Translations under genes and position numbers: made by a program | The notes under the pieces: model-generated | Database searches by the model: none | What the model saw: the letters and a program-made list of their open reading frames with translations, nothing else | What the model was told of the DNA's origin: nothing | Part shown: positions 9,298-18,289 of the stretch, in pieces | How positions within the stretch are numbered: the first letter of the stretch is position 1 | Layout: every line of letters begins with the position of its first letter | DNA from: Microbulbifer sp. MKSA007 | Lineage (GTDB): Bacteria > Pseudomonadota > Gammaproteobacteria > Pseudomonadales > Cellvibrionaceae | Direction: 5' to 3' | DNA: 64,000 nucleotides | Assembly: GCA_032615215.1 (NCBI GenBank) | Contig: CP128433.1 | Coordinates: 1,385,501 to 1,449,500 of the forward strand

Positions 9298-9311
9298 TTG
9301 ATTTAGATCAG
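9298..9311 (+). promoter_or_regulatory. FNR/Anr box upstream of ccoN
   Basis: TTGAT-TTAG-ATCAG matches the FNR/Anr consensus TTGAT-N4-ATCAA at 9 of 10 defined positions. It sits directly after the argG stop and 142 bases before the ccoN start. Oxygen-responsive control by this box is typical of cbb3 oxidase operons, so the assignment fits the context. Confidence 0.7.
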
Positions 9312-9355
9312 CAATCACCGGGCAAGGATGCGCTTAAATCCTTATCCGGCCAATA

Positions 9356-9386
9356 GTAACCACAGTGCCTCACACATTGTGGTTAC
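9356..9386. repeat. 9-bp inverted repeat in the ccoN upstream region
   Basis: GTAACCACA and TGTGGTTAC are perfect inverted arms 13 bases apart, between the FNR box and the ccoN start. There is no T run after it. It could be the argG terminator or an operator in the cco leader. Confidence 0.55.
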
Positions 9387-9452
9387 ACACCTTCTGTGGT
9401 GGGCCAGTCCCGCACAGTGGAACCGAATCTTAAAAGCAACGGAAGTAAAAAC

Positions 9453-10907
9453 ATGACGACAACGGTGGCAAAGACCGGCCCTGTGCCGGACTATGACTAC
9501 AATATCGTGCGCCAGTTCACCATCATGTCCGTGGTCTGGGGCATTTTTGGTATGGGCATGGGCGTATTGATCGCAGCCCAGCTAGCCTGGCCTGAACTCA
9601 ACGACTTTTGGCAGCCCTTCTCGCACTTCGGGCGCTTGAGGCCCCTGCACACCAATGCGGTAATTTTCGCCTTTGGTGGTAGTGTTCTCTTTGCCACTTC
9701 TTACTATGTGGTACAGCGTACCTGTCAGGTCCGCCTTTGGGGTGGCTGGCTGATCCCCTTCACCTTCTGGGGATGGCAGGCCGTTATCGTCGCCGCGGCA
9801 ATTACCCTGCCGATGGGCTTCACTTCCACCAAGGAATACGCTGAGCTCGAGTGGCCTATCGATATCCTGATTGCCCTGGTTTGGGTTGCTTACGCGCTGG
9901 TGTTCTTCGGCACCATCATGAAGCGTAAGACTTCTCACATCTACGTGGCGAACTGGTTCTTCGGTGCTTACATCGTAACTATTGCTGTTCTCCATATCGT
10001 TAATAACCTGGAGATTCCTGTTGGCCCGTTCAAGTCCTACTCTATCTATTCGGGCACTAAGGACGCAATGATCCAGTGGTGGTATGGCCACAACGCAGTA
10101 GGGTTCTTCCTGACTGCAGCCTTCCTCGGCATCATGTACTACTTCGTACCTAAGCAAGCTGGTCGTCCGGTTTATTCCTACCAGCTGTCTATCGTTCACT
10201 TCTGGGCGCTGATCTCCCTGTACGTATGGGCTGGTGGTCACCACTTGCACTACTCAGCGCTGCCCGACTGGGCTCAGAGCCTGGCGATGGTTATGTCCCT
10301 GATTCTGCTGGCACCTTCCTGGGGCGGTATGATCAACGGCATCATGACCCTGTCCGGCGCATGGCATAAGCTGCGTACCGACCCGACCCTGCGCTTCCTG
10401 GTGGTATCCCTGTCCTTCTACGGTATGTCTACCTTCGAAGGTCCGATGATGTCCATCAAGACTGTAAACGCTCTGTCTCACAACACTGACTGGACCGTTG
10501 GCCACGTACACTCCGGCGCTTTGGGCTGGGTTGCCATGATCTCTATCGGTGCTCTGTATCACCTGGTTCCGGTTCTGTGGAAACGCCGCGAAATGTACAG
10601 CTCCAAGCTGATCAACGCGCACTTCTGGCTGGCCACTGTAGGTACTGTTCTGTACATCGCCGCTATGTGGGTTAACGGTATTACCCAGGGCCTGATGTGG
10701 CGTGCATTTAACGCCGACGGCACCCTGACTTACAGCTTCGTAGAGAGTGTTGTAGCCAGCCATCCGGGCTATGTAGTTCGCTGGTTGGGCGGCGCCATGT
10801 TCCTGGTGGGTATGCTGCTGATGGCTTACAACGTTTACCGCACGATTACCGAGAAGGTAAACGATGCCGAAGCCGATAACACCGTTCGAGCAGTGCCTGC
10901 GGCATAG
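9453..10907 (+). CDS. ccoN: cbb3-type cytochrome c oxidase subunit I
   Basis: CcoN is the catalytic heme-copper subunit that reduces oxygen in the inner membrane under low oxygen. The 484-residue protein has about 12 membrane segments and the expected histidines: LHTNAVIFAFGG (low-spin heme), WYGHNAVGFFLT, WAGGHHLHYSALPDW (CuB) and VGHVHSGALGWV. The ATG at 9453 follows GGAAG and gives the motif-consistent N-terminus MTTTVAKTGPVPDYDYN; an earlier in-frame start adds 19 unconvincing residues. First gene of ccoNOQP. Confidence 0.96.
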   Translation: MTTTVAKTGPVPDYDYNIVRQFTIMSVVWGIFGMGMGVLIAAQLAWPELNDFWQPFSHFGRLRPLHTNAVIFAFGGSVLFATSYYVVQRTCQVRLWGGWLIPFTFWGWQAVIVAAAITLPMGFTSTKEYAELEWPIDILIALVWVAYALVFFGTIMKRKTSHIYVANWFFGAYIVTIAVLHIVNNLEIPVGPFKSYSIYSGTKDAMIQWWYGHNAVGFFLTAAFLGIMYYFVPKQAGRPVYSYQLSIVHFWALISLYVWAGGHHLHYSALPDWAQSLAMVMSLILLAPSWGGMINGIMTLSGAWHKLRTDPTLRFLVVSLSFYGMSTFEGPMMSIKTVNALSHNTDWTVGHVHSGALGWVAMISIGALYHLVPVLWKRREMYSSKLINAHFWLATVGTVLYIAAMWVNGITQGLMWRAFNADGTLTYSFVESVVASHPGYVVRWLGGAMFLVGMLLMAYNVYRTITEKVNDAEADNTVRAVPAA

Positions 10908-10918
10908 GAGTTTAGATC

Positions 10919-11536
10919 GTGAAGAATCATGACCTCGTAGAAAAAAACATCGGCTGGATGATCTTTTTCACCATTATCGCCATCAGTTTCGGCGCCCTGG
11001 TTGAGATCGTTCCGCAGTTCTTTACCAAGGATAACTACACGCCGCTGCCGGGGCAGAAGCCGCTGACAGCAATGGAGCTGGAAGGTCGCGATATCTACAT
11101 TCGCGAAGGCTGCCACGTTTGCCACACTCAGATGATTCGTCCTCTGCGTGCGGAAGTTGAGCGTTACGGCCACTACTCCATGGCTCAGGAATCCATTTAC
11201 GAGCACCCCTTCCTGTGGGGCTCCAAGCGTACCGGTCCAGACCTGGCGCGCGTAGGTGGGCGCTACTCTGATGAATGGCAGCGCGCGCACTTGTACAACC
11301 CGCGCAGCGTTGTGCCTGAGTCAATCATGCCTGCTTACCCCTGGTTGTTCGACAATGTGGTAACTGGCGAATACACCGCACGTAAGATGGAAGCGCTGCG
11401 CTTCGTCGGTGTGCCCTACACCGATGACGACATCGCCAACGCCGCTGAGCCTTTCAAAGGTGGCAAGGTCAAGGAAATTGACGCGCTGGTCGCTTACTTG
11501 CAACAGCTGGGTACCCTGGTTACCCAAAAACGCTAA
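10919..11536 (+). CDS. ccoO: cbb3-type cytochrome c oxidase subunit II
   Basis: CcoO is the monoheme cytochrome c subunit passing electrons from CcoP to CcoN. The 205-residue protein has one N-terminal membrane anchor (about residues 11-33) and one heme motif, C65-H-V-C68-H69, with a methionine ligand candidate downstream. The GTG start follows AGGAG. It is 11 bases after ccoN and 18 before ccoQ, so clearly one operon. Confidence 0.96.
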   Translation: MKNHDLVEKNIGWMIFFTIIAISFGALVEIVPQFFTKDNYTPLPGQKPLTAMELEGRDIYIREGCHVCHTQMIRPLRAEVERYGHYSMAQESIYEHPFLWGSKRTGPDLARVGGRYSDEWQRAHLYNPRSVVPESIMPAYPWLFDNVVTGEYTARKMEALRFVGVPYTDDDIANAAEPFKGGKVKEIDALVAYLQQLGTLVTQKR

Positions 11537-11554
11537 TAGCGAGGAAGGAAACTC

Positions 11555-11788
11555 GTGACTATTGAAACTTTGCGGGAAATCGGTCTGGTTCTGGGCTCTG
11601 TGGCTTTTCTGGCTATCTGCTGGTGGGCCTTCTCTCCGAAGCGCAAGAAGCGCTTCGAAGAAGATGCCAATTTGCCATTTGCCGATGAAGAGCGACAAGC
11701 CGACAAGGACAAGTCGGCCGCTCAGCAGGACGAATCCAATTCCGGGGATAAACCCGGAGCCAATCGAAAACAGGGGCAGGATAAGTAA
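11555..11788 (+). CDS. ccoQ: cbb3 oxidase subunit CcoQ
   Basis: A 77-residue single-span membrane protein with the CcoQ arrangement: a short N-terminus, a membrane helix with WWAFSP at its end, then the KRKKRFEEDANLPF cytoplasmic motif that is typical of CcoQ. The long polar tail is variable in the family. It helps stabilise the oxidase complex. GTG start with GAGGAAGG upstream. The stop codon shares one base with the ccoP start. Confidence 0.93.
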   Translation: MTIETLREIGLVLGSVAFLAICWWAFSPKRKKRFEEDANLPFADEERQADKDKSAAQQDESNSGDKPGANRKQGQDK

Positions 11789-12696
11789 TGAGTACATTCT
11801 GGAGTGTGTGGGTAATTGTGCTCACCCTCGCCAATCTGGCGTTGATTACCTGGGTGCTGTTCGCCAACCGAAAGGTGGCAGTGGATGACCAGGCTGAACC
11901 GGAAAACAAAACCACGGGCCACGTTTACGACGGCATCGAGGAATACGACAACCCGCTGCCCAAGTGGTGGTTCATGTTGTTCGTCGCCACCCTGGTGTTC
12001 TCTGCGGGATATCTGGTGGTTTACCCGGGTCTGGGTAACTTCAAAGGTTTCGGCAACTGGACTTCTGTCGGTGCATTGGAAGCTTCCCAGGCTAAGGCTC
12101 AGGAGAGATTCCACGAGACCTTCGGTAAGTACGAGAATATGCCGATCGAGCAGATTGCGCAGAGCCCTGAAGCTCTCAAGATGGGTTCCCGGATCTTCGC
12201 TAACAACTGTGCGGTATGTCACGGTGCAGATGCCGGTGGTAACTTCGGCTTCCCGAACCTGACTGATAACGCCTGGCTGTACGGCGGCACTCCGGAGAAA
12301 ATCCTGGAAACCCTGTACAACGGTCGTCAGGGCATGATGCCTCCTCAGGGTCCGGTGATCGGTGAAGAAGGTGTTAGAAATGCGACAGAGTATGTTCTCT
12401 CCCTGAACGGCCTGGAGCATGACACCGCCATGGCCGCCGAAGGTCAGAAGGTATTCAACACCGTGTGTATGGCTTGTCACGGTATGGATGCCAAAGGCAA
12501 CCAAATGCTGGGTGCGCCGAACCTGACCGACGACATCTGGCTGTACGGTAGCAATCGCGAACAGATCCAACACACTATTCGCGGTGGTCGTACAAATATG
12601 ATGCCCGCGCAAAAAGACAAATTGCGTGAAGACAAAATCCGCCTCGTAGCGGCCTATGTCTACAGCCTGTCCCAGCAGGAAGAAGAAAAGCAGTAA
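11788..12696 (+). CDS. ccoP: cbb3-type cytochrome c oxidase subunit III (diheme)
   Basis: CcoP is the diheme cytochrome c that accepts electrons from soluble cytochromes. The 302 residues include an N-terminal membrane segment, a second segment with WWFMLFVATLVFSAGYLVVYPG, and two heme sites: C141-A-V-C144-H145 and C227-M-A-C230-H231. Two membrane helices with KWWFMLF between them is the usual form in this group. It overlaps ccoQ by one base. A clear terminator follows, closing ccoNOQP. Confidence 0.96.
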   Translation: MSTFWSVWVIVLTLANLALITWVLFANRKVAVDDQAEPENKTTGHVYDGIEEYDNPLPKWWFMLFVATLVFSAGYLVVYPGLGNFKGFGNWTSVGALEASQAKAQERFHETFGKYENMPIEQIAQSPEALKMGSRIFANNCAVCHGADAGGNFGFPNLTDNAWLYGGTPEKILETLYNGRQGMMPPQGPVIGEEGVRNATEYVLSLNGLEHDTAMAAEGQKVFNTVCMACHGMDAKGNQMLGAPNLTDDIWLYGSNREQIQHTIRGGRTNMMPAQKDKLREDKIRLVAAYVYSLSQQEEEKQ

Positions 12697-12706
12697 TTAA
12701 CTATTG

Positions 12707-12734
12707 AGGCCCGGCATTTGCTGGGCCTTGTTTT
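12707..12734 (+). terminator. terminator of ccoNOQP
   Basis: A 9-bp stem (AGGCCC...GGGCCT plus inner pairs) with a short loop is followed by TTGTTTTAT, 10 bases after the ccoP stop. Good intrinsic terminator form. Confidence 0.75.
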
Positions 12735-12835
12735 ATCAAGGGACTCCGGGCGCTGCAGGGACGGAGAAAAAAGCCTCAACATAAGGGGCTACCTGGCCCA
12801 CGTACAAGATGTGCCCGTGCGAGAGTGAGGTTTGT

Positions 12836-14254
12836 GTGAGTGATTTAATTCCAACCCGTGAGGAACAGGAAGGTGATGGCGAAGTTCGCTATCGCATGCT
12901 GTATGAGTCGGAAGACAAAGTCTACATCCGACATATCAAGGGTGTTTTCACCCGTGTTCGCAAATATACCGGCCTGCCTTTGCTGCTGGCTTTCTTCTTC
13001 CTACCCTGGATCAATATCGACGGGCGCCAGTCGGTCTTCTTTGATCTCCCCACCCGCCAATTCCATATTTTCTGGACTACTTTCGGCCCCCAGGACGGCT
13101 TCCTTTTAGGTTGGCTGCTGATCATTGCCGCCTTCGCGCTGTTTGCGGTCACCACTTTACTGGGCAGGGTGTGGTGTGGCTTCACCTGTCCGCAGACCGT
13201 CTGGACCATGATGTTTATCTGGGCAGAAAGGGTTTGTGAAGGCGATCGCAACAAGCGAATGAAGCTCGACAAGGCCCCCTGGAACCTGGAAAAGGTTCTG
13301 CGCAAGGGTGGCACACATACCATCTGGCTGTTGATCTCGCTGGCAACTGCACTGGCCTTTGTGGGTTATTTCTACGGTGTGCGCGAGCTGGTCGTGGATC
13401 TGGCGACGTTTAACGCGCACCCGCAGGGTGTTTTCTGGGTCGCTTTCTTCACTTTTGCCACCTATATGAACGCCGGCTTCCTGCGTGAGCAGGTGTGTAA
13501 ATACATGTGCCCCTATGCCCGTTTCCAGTCGGTGATGTACGACGAGGATACGCTGGCGGTTTACTACGATGCCAAGCGGGGTGAGACCCGTGGTCCGCGC
13601 AAAAAGAACGTGGATTACAAGGCGGAAGGTATGGGCGACTGTATCGACTGCTACTGGTGTGTTCAGGTGTGTCCGGTGGATATCGATATCCGCGACGGCA
13701 TGCAGTACGAATGTATTAACTGTGGCCTCTGTGTCGATGCGTGTAACAGCGTGATGGACAAGATGGGCTATGAGCAGGGCTTGATTCGCTTCACCTCTGA
13801 GGACGAATTGCAGGGTGGAAAGACCCGCTTCCTGCGCCCGCGCCTATTTGGCTACGCGTTGATATTGGTTGCGATGACCGGTCTGTTTGCACAGCAAGTG
13901 ATGACTCGAAGCCCAATCGAGGCAGAAATCACTCGCGACCGCGGTGCTCGTATGTTCCGTGAGTCCCAGGGGCAGGTGCAAAACGTCTACACGGTGAAAA
14001 TCAACAATATGGACCAGGCTCCCCACGAATTCACCATCAAGGTGGAAGGCAAGCCTGAATACGATTACTCCATTCGCAAGCCGAAGACGATTTACCTGGT
14101 GCCTGGAGAGATGTTCTCCGTTCCCATTCGGGTAAGCGTTCCCAGAGACCAGCTGAAGGATACCAAGCACGATATCGAGATTGTTGTCCAAGCAGTCGAC
14201 AATCCTGAGCTGGTTGATAAGCACCGAACGGTGTTTATTGGTCCAAAGCAGTAG
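12836..14254 (+). CDS. ccoG: cytochrome c oxidase accessory protein CcoG (FixG-like)
   Basis: CcoG is a polyferredoxin-like membrane protein that reduces Cu(II) to Cu(I) for cbb3 assembly. It has several membrane helices, a CGFTCPQTVW motif (residues about 111-120), and two 4Fe-4S motifs, CIDCYWCVQVCPVD and CINCGLCVDACNS, in the middle. The C-terminal periplasmic half is the immunoglobulin-like domain. The start is taken at the GTG at 12836 (VSDLIPTREEQ) because GAGTGAGG lies 8 bases upstream; nine extra residues are possible upstream. Confidence 0.93.
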   Translation: MSDLIPTREEQEGDGEVRYRMLYESEDKVYIRHIKGVFTRVRKYTGLPLLLAFFFLPWINIDGRQSVFFDLPTRQFHIFWTTFGPQDGFLLGWLLIIAAFALFAVTTLLGRVWCGFTCPQTVWTMMFIWAERVCEGDRNKRMKLDKAPWNLEKVLRKGGTHTIWLLISLATALAFVGYFYGVRELVVDLATFNAHPQGVFWVAFFTFATYMNAGFLREQVCKYMCPYARFQSVMYDEDTLAVYYDAKRGETRGPRKKNVDYKAEGMGDCIDCYWCVQVCPVDIDIRDGMQYECINCGLCVDACNSVMDKMGYEQGLIRFTSEDELQGGKTRFLRPRLFGYALILVAMTGLFAQQVMTRSPIEAEITRDRGARMFRESQGQVQNVYTVKINNMDQAPHEFTIKVEGKPEYDYSIRKPKTIYLVPGEMFSVPIRVSVPRDQLKDTKHDIEIVVQAVDNPELVDKHRTVFIGPKQ

Positions 14255-14284
14255 ACGGGACGCCAATCCCGTTGCAAAGTACGG

Positions 14285-14309
14285 GCCCGCCCAGGCGGGC
14301 TCGACTTTT
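14285..14309 (+). terminator. weak terminator-like hairpin after ccoG
   Basis: GCCCGC and GCGGGC form a 6-bp stem with a CCAG loop, followed by TCGACTTTTG. It lies between ccoG and ccoH. The T run is short, so read-through into ccoH is likely. Confidence 0.4.
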
Positions 14310-14339
14310 GTGCACAAACGGTAACTTTTTGGTAACGCG

Positions 14340-14864
14340 ATGAATGAACCAACCCCAAAACCCTGGTACCGGGAACCTTGGGCGTGGATGGTACTGGCCC
14401 CACTGATTACAGTGGTGGTTGTCTCCACAATTACAGTCTCGATAGCGGTGCGCTTTGCTGACGATAAAGTCAGTGATACTTACTACAAAGACAGCCGCAT
14501 GTATCACTTCAGCGCCGAGCAGGACTTGCGCGCGAAAGAGCTGGGTCTGGCCGCTTTGGTCCAGTTTCAGCCGTCTGAAAAATCGGTTGTCGTGGAGCTG
14601 AATGGCGACCTCGACTACCCCAAGGCCCTACTGCTCACATTGAGCCATCCGGTGGAGTCTGACCTGGATAAGCATATCGAGCTCTCCCAGCTCTCCGTGG
14701 GCCGCTACCAGGGCACCTTGCCTGAAGGCGTTGGGAATCGCTGGTATCTCCGCTTGATGCCGGAACTCGATCCCGATGCGCATCAGGACGCCAACTGGCG
14801 CCTGAAAGGTGAAATCAACTTCGATCTCGGCAATGCCGCGCCACTGAACGCAGTAACTCAATGA
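14340..14864 (+). CDS. ccoH: FixH/CcoH family protein
   Basis: CcoH is a small membrane protein needed for cbb3 oxidase assembly. The 174-residue product begins with PWYREPWAWMVLAPL, the conserved W-x-P-W start of FixH, and has one membrane helix (about residues 17-38). It ends in a periplasmic beta-rich domain. The stop overlaps the ccoI start by four bases (ATGA). The position between ccoG and ccoI agrees with the standard ccoGHIS order. Confidence 0.92.
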   Translation: MNEPTPKPWYREPWAWMVLAPLITVVVVSTITVSIAVRFADDKVSDTYYKDSRMYHFSAEQDLRAKELGLAALVQFQPSEKSVVVELNGDLDYPKALLLTLSHPVESDLDKHIELSQLSVGRYQGTLPEGVGNRWYLRLMPELDPDAHQDANWRLKGEINFDLGNAAPLNAVTQ

Positions 14865-17292
14865 CTTCGTCTTCCTCCTCCTGTTATCACTGCGGACTCC
14901 CAGTCCCTCCCGGCAGCAACCACTCGGTGGTTATCGACGGGGCCGCCCGGGATATGTGTTGTCCAGGCTGTGAGGCGGTAGCCAGCGCTATCGTTTCCGG
15001 TGGTCTGGATGGCTTTTATCGCTTCCGGGAGAAGGAGAGCGACAGGCCGGAGGAAGCTCAACCCCAGGACCGCTGGGCGGCATACGATTTGCCGGAAGTG
15101 CAGCAGCAGTTTGTCCACGATTGGGATAACGGCAACAAGATAGCCTCGCTGTTGATTAGCGGTATTACCTGTGCGGCCTGTGTGTGGCTGATAGAAAAGC
15201 ACCTGGGGCAGTTGGACGGGATTGAGAAGGTCTCTGTCAACGCCAGTACCCAGCGTGCCCAGATCGGTTTTAATCCCGACAAGATCAAACCCAGTGAGCT
15301 GTTTGGCGAACTGGAACGGATTGGCTACCGGCCGGCCCCGGCTACTGCGGCCAACCAGGAAAGTGTGATCCAGAGCGAGCACCGCGCCGCCCTGCGCCGC
15401 CTGGGTGTCGCCGGACTCGGCACCATGCAGGTGATGATGTTTGCCATCGCCCTGTATTTTGGTGCTGCAGCGGAAGAGGGTGTCGGTGAGTTTGAGCGCT
15501 ACTTCCGCTGGGTTTCCCTGCTGGTGGCGACGCCAGTGGTTTTCTATGCGGCGCGCCCATTTTTCAGTGCCGCTTTGCGCAGTCTGCGCGCCCGACACCT
15601 GAGTATGGATGTGCCAGTGTCCCTGGCGATTGGTATGGCCTATGTCGCCAGCTTTTACGCCACGGTATTCGGCACCGGCGAGGTGTACTTTGAATCTATC
15701 TCCATGTTCACCTTCTTCCTGCTGTTGGGACGAACGGTGGAGATGCGCGCCCGCCACCGGGCGGGCTTAGCCAGCGGTGGTTTGGCTCAGTTGCTGCCGA
15801 TGACGGCGGCCAAATATCAAGGGGACGATATTGTCCATGTACCGGTGGCCGCATTGGTCGCTGGGGATAAAGTTTTGTTGCGCCCGGGAGACACTGTCCC
15901 CGCCGATGGGGAGGTGCTGGAGGGCGTTAGTGGTGTGGATGAATCCCTGCTCAGCGGTGAATCGGCACTGCAACAGAAGTCTGCTGGCAGCCCGGTTTAT
16001 GCCGGTAGTGTCAACGGCGATTCCACCCTGACTATTCGAATCACGGCAGCGGGGCAGTCGACTCGCTTGTCCGCTATTGAGCGCCTGGTAGAACGGGCGC
16101 AATTAGATAAACCCAACCAAGTGGCCCTGGCAGATCGGGTTGCGGGTATTTTTGTCGGTGTCGTTTTATTCGCGGCACTGGCGGCGTTTGTTGTCTGGTG
16201 GCAAATCGACCCCAGTCGCGCTTTTTGGGTATCTCTGTCTGTGCTGGTGGTGACTTGCCCCTGCGCACTGTCGCTGGCAACTCCTGCTGCCCTGGCTTCC
16301 GCCACCCTGCGTTTACAGCAGTTGGGGCTTCTTGTGGCTGGAGGCAGTCTACTGGAAACGCTGCCGCGTATCGGCCGGGTGCTGTTCGACAAGACCGGTA
16401 CTCTGACGCGCGGTGAGCCGAGAATCCTGCATATTGATTTGCTGCGGGCCAACTGGAGCGAGCAGCGGGTTAAGGATGTTGCCGCTGCCCTGGAATCCCA
16501 GACCAATCACCCCCTGGCCAGGGCCTTCCGCGCCTGGCGTGGCAATCTCATCGCCACTGATCTGAAAGTTCATACCGGGGCCGGCCTGAAAGGGCAGATT
16601 GAGGGGGTAGTTACCGACTGGGTAAGGCGAGCTTTGTCTCCAGTGAGGATATTTCCACGCCCGAAGGGGAGGGGCAGTGGCTACTGCTCGGCGACTCCCT
16701 GGGCCCTATTGCCTGGATTGCGTTGGGGGATAAGTTACGGGACTCGGCAACCACCGCTGTTGAGGGTTTGACTGAGCAAGGTCTTTCAGTGGAACTGCTC
16801 AGTGGTGACCAGTCTGCGGAAGTTGAGCGGCTGGCAGGGCGAGCGGGTATCGATAACTACCGCGCCGGTGCCTCGCCAGAGGACAAGCTCAGCCATATGA
16901 AGCAGCTGCAAAGCGATGGTGAGAAGGTGCTGATGGTAGGGGATGGCATCAATGATGTGCCAGTGCTCTCTGGTGCCGATGCCTCTGTGGCGATGATGTC
17001 TGCGGCGGATCTGGCCCAGTCCCGCGCCGATGCCATTTTGCTGAACGGTGATCTCGAAGTGCTGCCCAAAGCTATAGAGCTGGCGCACAAGTGCCGCCGA
17101 ATTGTGCGGCAAAACCTGGCATGGGCTCTGGGCTACAACGTGATTGCCCTGCCGCTGGCATTTTGCGGTCTGGTGCCGCCCTGGGCTGCGGCAATCGGTA
17201 TGTCCCTGAGTTCTCTGATCGTAGTGCTAAATGCGTTGCGTCTGTCCCGTGGACAGAAAGTCGACGAAAACCCTGTGAGCGCCGAGGCTTAA
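14861..17292 (+). pseudogene. ccoI: CcoI copper-translocating P-type ATPase, frameshifted
   Basis: CcoI/FixI exports or delivers copper for cbb3 assembly. The reading frame from 14861 carries an N-terminal Cys-rich site, a heavy-metal domain with GITCAACVWLIEKHL, the LSGESA actuator motif, VTCPCALSLATP and DKTGTLT, but stops at 16771. The remaining domain, with DGINDVPVLSGADASVAM, continues in another frame to 17292. The two frames join at about 16610: dropping one base there turns what should read G-V-x-Y-R-L-G-K-A-S-F into a shifted frame. Either one base is missing in a codon at 16610-16611, or one G is missing from the run at 16603-16607. All neighbours are intact, so a sequencing error is as likely as a real mutation. 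Confidence 0.92.
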
Positions 17293-17326
17293 TCCCGTGC
17301 TCACAGAAAGAGAGGAGGTGTAACTG

Positions 17327-17512
17327 ATGGAAAGTCTGTATTTCCTGATTCCCATTGCGGTGATTTTGGTTGGCTTTGCGGTGAAGCTCTTTTTCTGGGC
17401 CGTGAATAACGGGCAGTACGATGACCTGGAAACGGAAGGTCGTCGCATTTTGTTTGATGACGATGATGTTCAGCAGGATAAATCTGACGCGGAAAGGAAG
17501 CAGGAGAAGTAA
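17327..17512 (+). CDS. ccoS: cbb3-type oxidase assembly protein CcoS
   Basis: A 61-residue protein with one N-terminal membrane helix (about residues 3-24). It has the conserved FFWAVNNGQYDDLETEGRRILFDDD segment typical of CcoS, which is needed for cofactor insertion into the oxidase. It has a GGAGG ribosome-binding site. It lies 34 bases after ccoI and its stop directly abuts the next gene's GTG. Confidence 0.94.
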   Translation: MESLYFLIPIAVILVGFAVKLFFWAVNNGQYDDLETEGRRILFDDDDVQQDKSDAERKQEK

Positions 17513-18262
17513 GTGGGGGACTGGGGTTTTTTAGCGGCGGCGCTAGCTATCGGTTTTTTGGGTAGCAGTCACTGCATCGGTATGTGTGGGGGAATCTCCG
17601 GAGCGCTGGGTATGGCGACACCGGGGAAAAAGACTGCTTGGGTGCAGCTGGGCTCTTACCAATTGGGTCGCCTGGGTAGCTATGCGCTGATGGGAGCGCT
17701 CGCCGGTGCCCTTGGTGCGGCGATATTGCCCGCTCTAACTCCACTGCGATTTGCTGCAGGGATCATGCTGATCCTGATGGCGCTGTATATCGGCGGTATC
17801 TGGCAGGGATTGGCTTGGATTGAAAAAGGGGGCCGTTACCTTTGGCGCTATGTGCAGCCACTATCGGCCAAATTGTTGCCGGTTCGCTCAGCGGGGCAGG
17901 CATTAGCACTGGGCTCCCTATGGGGCTGGTTGCCCTGTGGTTTGGTTTATAGCGCGCTGACGTTCGCCCTGGCCCAGGGCAGTGCCGAGCGGTCTGCCCT
18001 GGCTATGTTTGCTTTTGGTTTGGGCACCGTGCCCGCCATGCTGGCTACTGGTGCTGCGGCGGCGCAGGTGCGCGGCATAGTGCAAAAGCCGGGGGTTCGC
18101 TATGGTTTCGCCGCAGCGATTTTGCTGTTTGGTATCTGGACCATTTGGGGGGCTATGGGCCACGGTGGACACGGAGACCACGCCAACCACGGGCAGATGA
18201 GTGGGATGGAAACTCCCGCCGAAGACACGGAAGAGCAGGGACACCATCATCACCATCACTAA
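17513..18262 (+). CDS. TauE/SafE-like membrane protein with His-rich tail
   Basis: A 249-residue polytopic membrane protein (about 6 helices) of the sulfite-exporter TauE/SafE-like family often found after ccoS and linked to cytochrome oxidase biogenesis. Family signatures are GFLGSSHCIGMCGGISGAL near the N-terminus and LWGWLPCGLVYSAL in the middle. The tail is unusually histidine-rich (GHGGHGDHANHG and a terminal run of six His), suggesting metal binding. The GTG start abuts the ccoS stop. The last His codons overlap a hairpin arm. Copper transport in cbb3 maturation is the best guess. Confidence 0.85.
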   Translation: MGDWGFLAAALAIGFLGSSHCIGMCGGISGALGMATPGKKTAWVQLGSYQLGRLGSYALMGALAGALGAAILPALTPLRFAAGIMLILMALYIGGIWQGLAWIEKGGRYLWRYVQPLSAKLLPVRSAGQALALGSLWGWLPCGLVYSALTFALAQGSAERSALAMFAFGLGTVPAMLATGAAAAQVRGIVQKPGVRYGFAAAILLFGIWTIWGAMGHGGHGDHANHGQMSGMETPAEDTEEQGHHHHHH

Positions 18263-18277
18263 GTACAGTGATGATGG
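18244..18277. terminator. hairpin between convergent tauE-like gene and nadC
   Basis: CCATCATCAC and GTGATGATGG form a perfect 10-bp stem with a 14-base loop. The left arm lies inside the His codons of the upstream gene. It could terminate either convergent gene; there is no long T run. Confidence 0.4.
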
Positions 18278-18289
18278 GTCTTGTGGGCG

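Noticed and set aside
16601..16623. Programmed -1 frameshift in ccoI
   Set aside because: The G5-GTA site lets the P-site tRNA re-pair, but the A-site codon would not, and CcoI is not known to me to use recoding.
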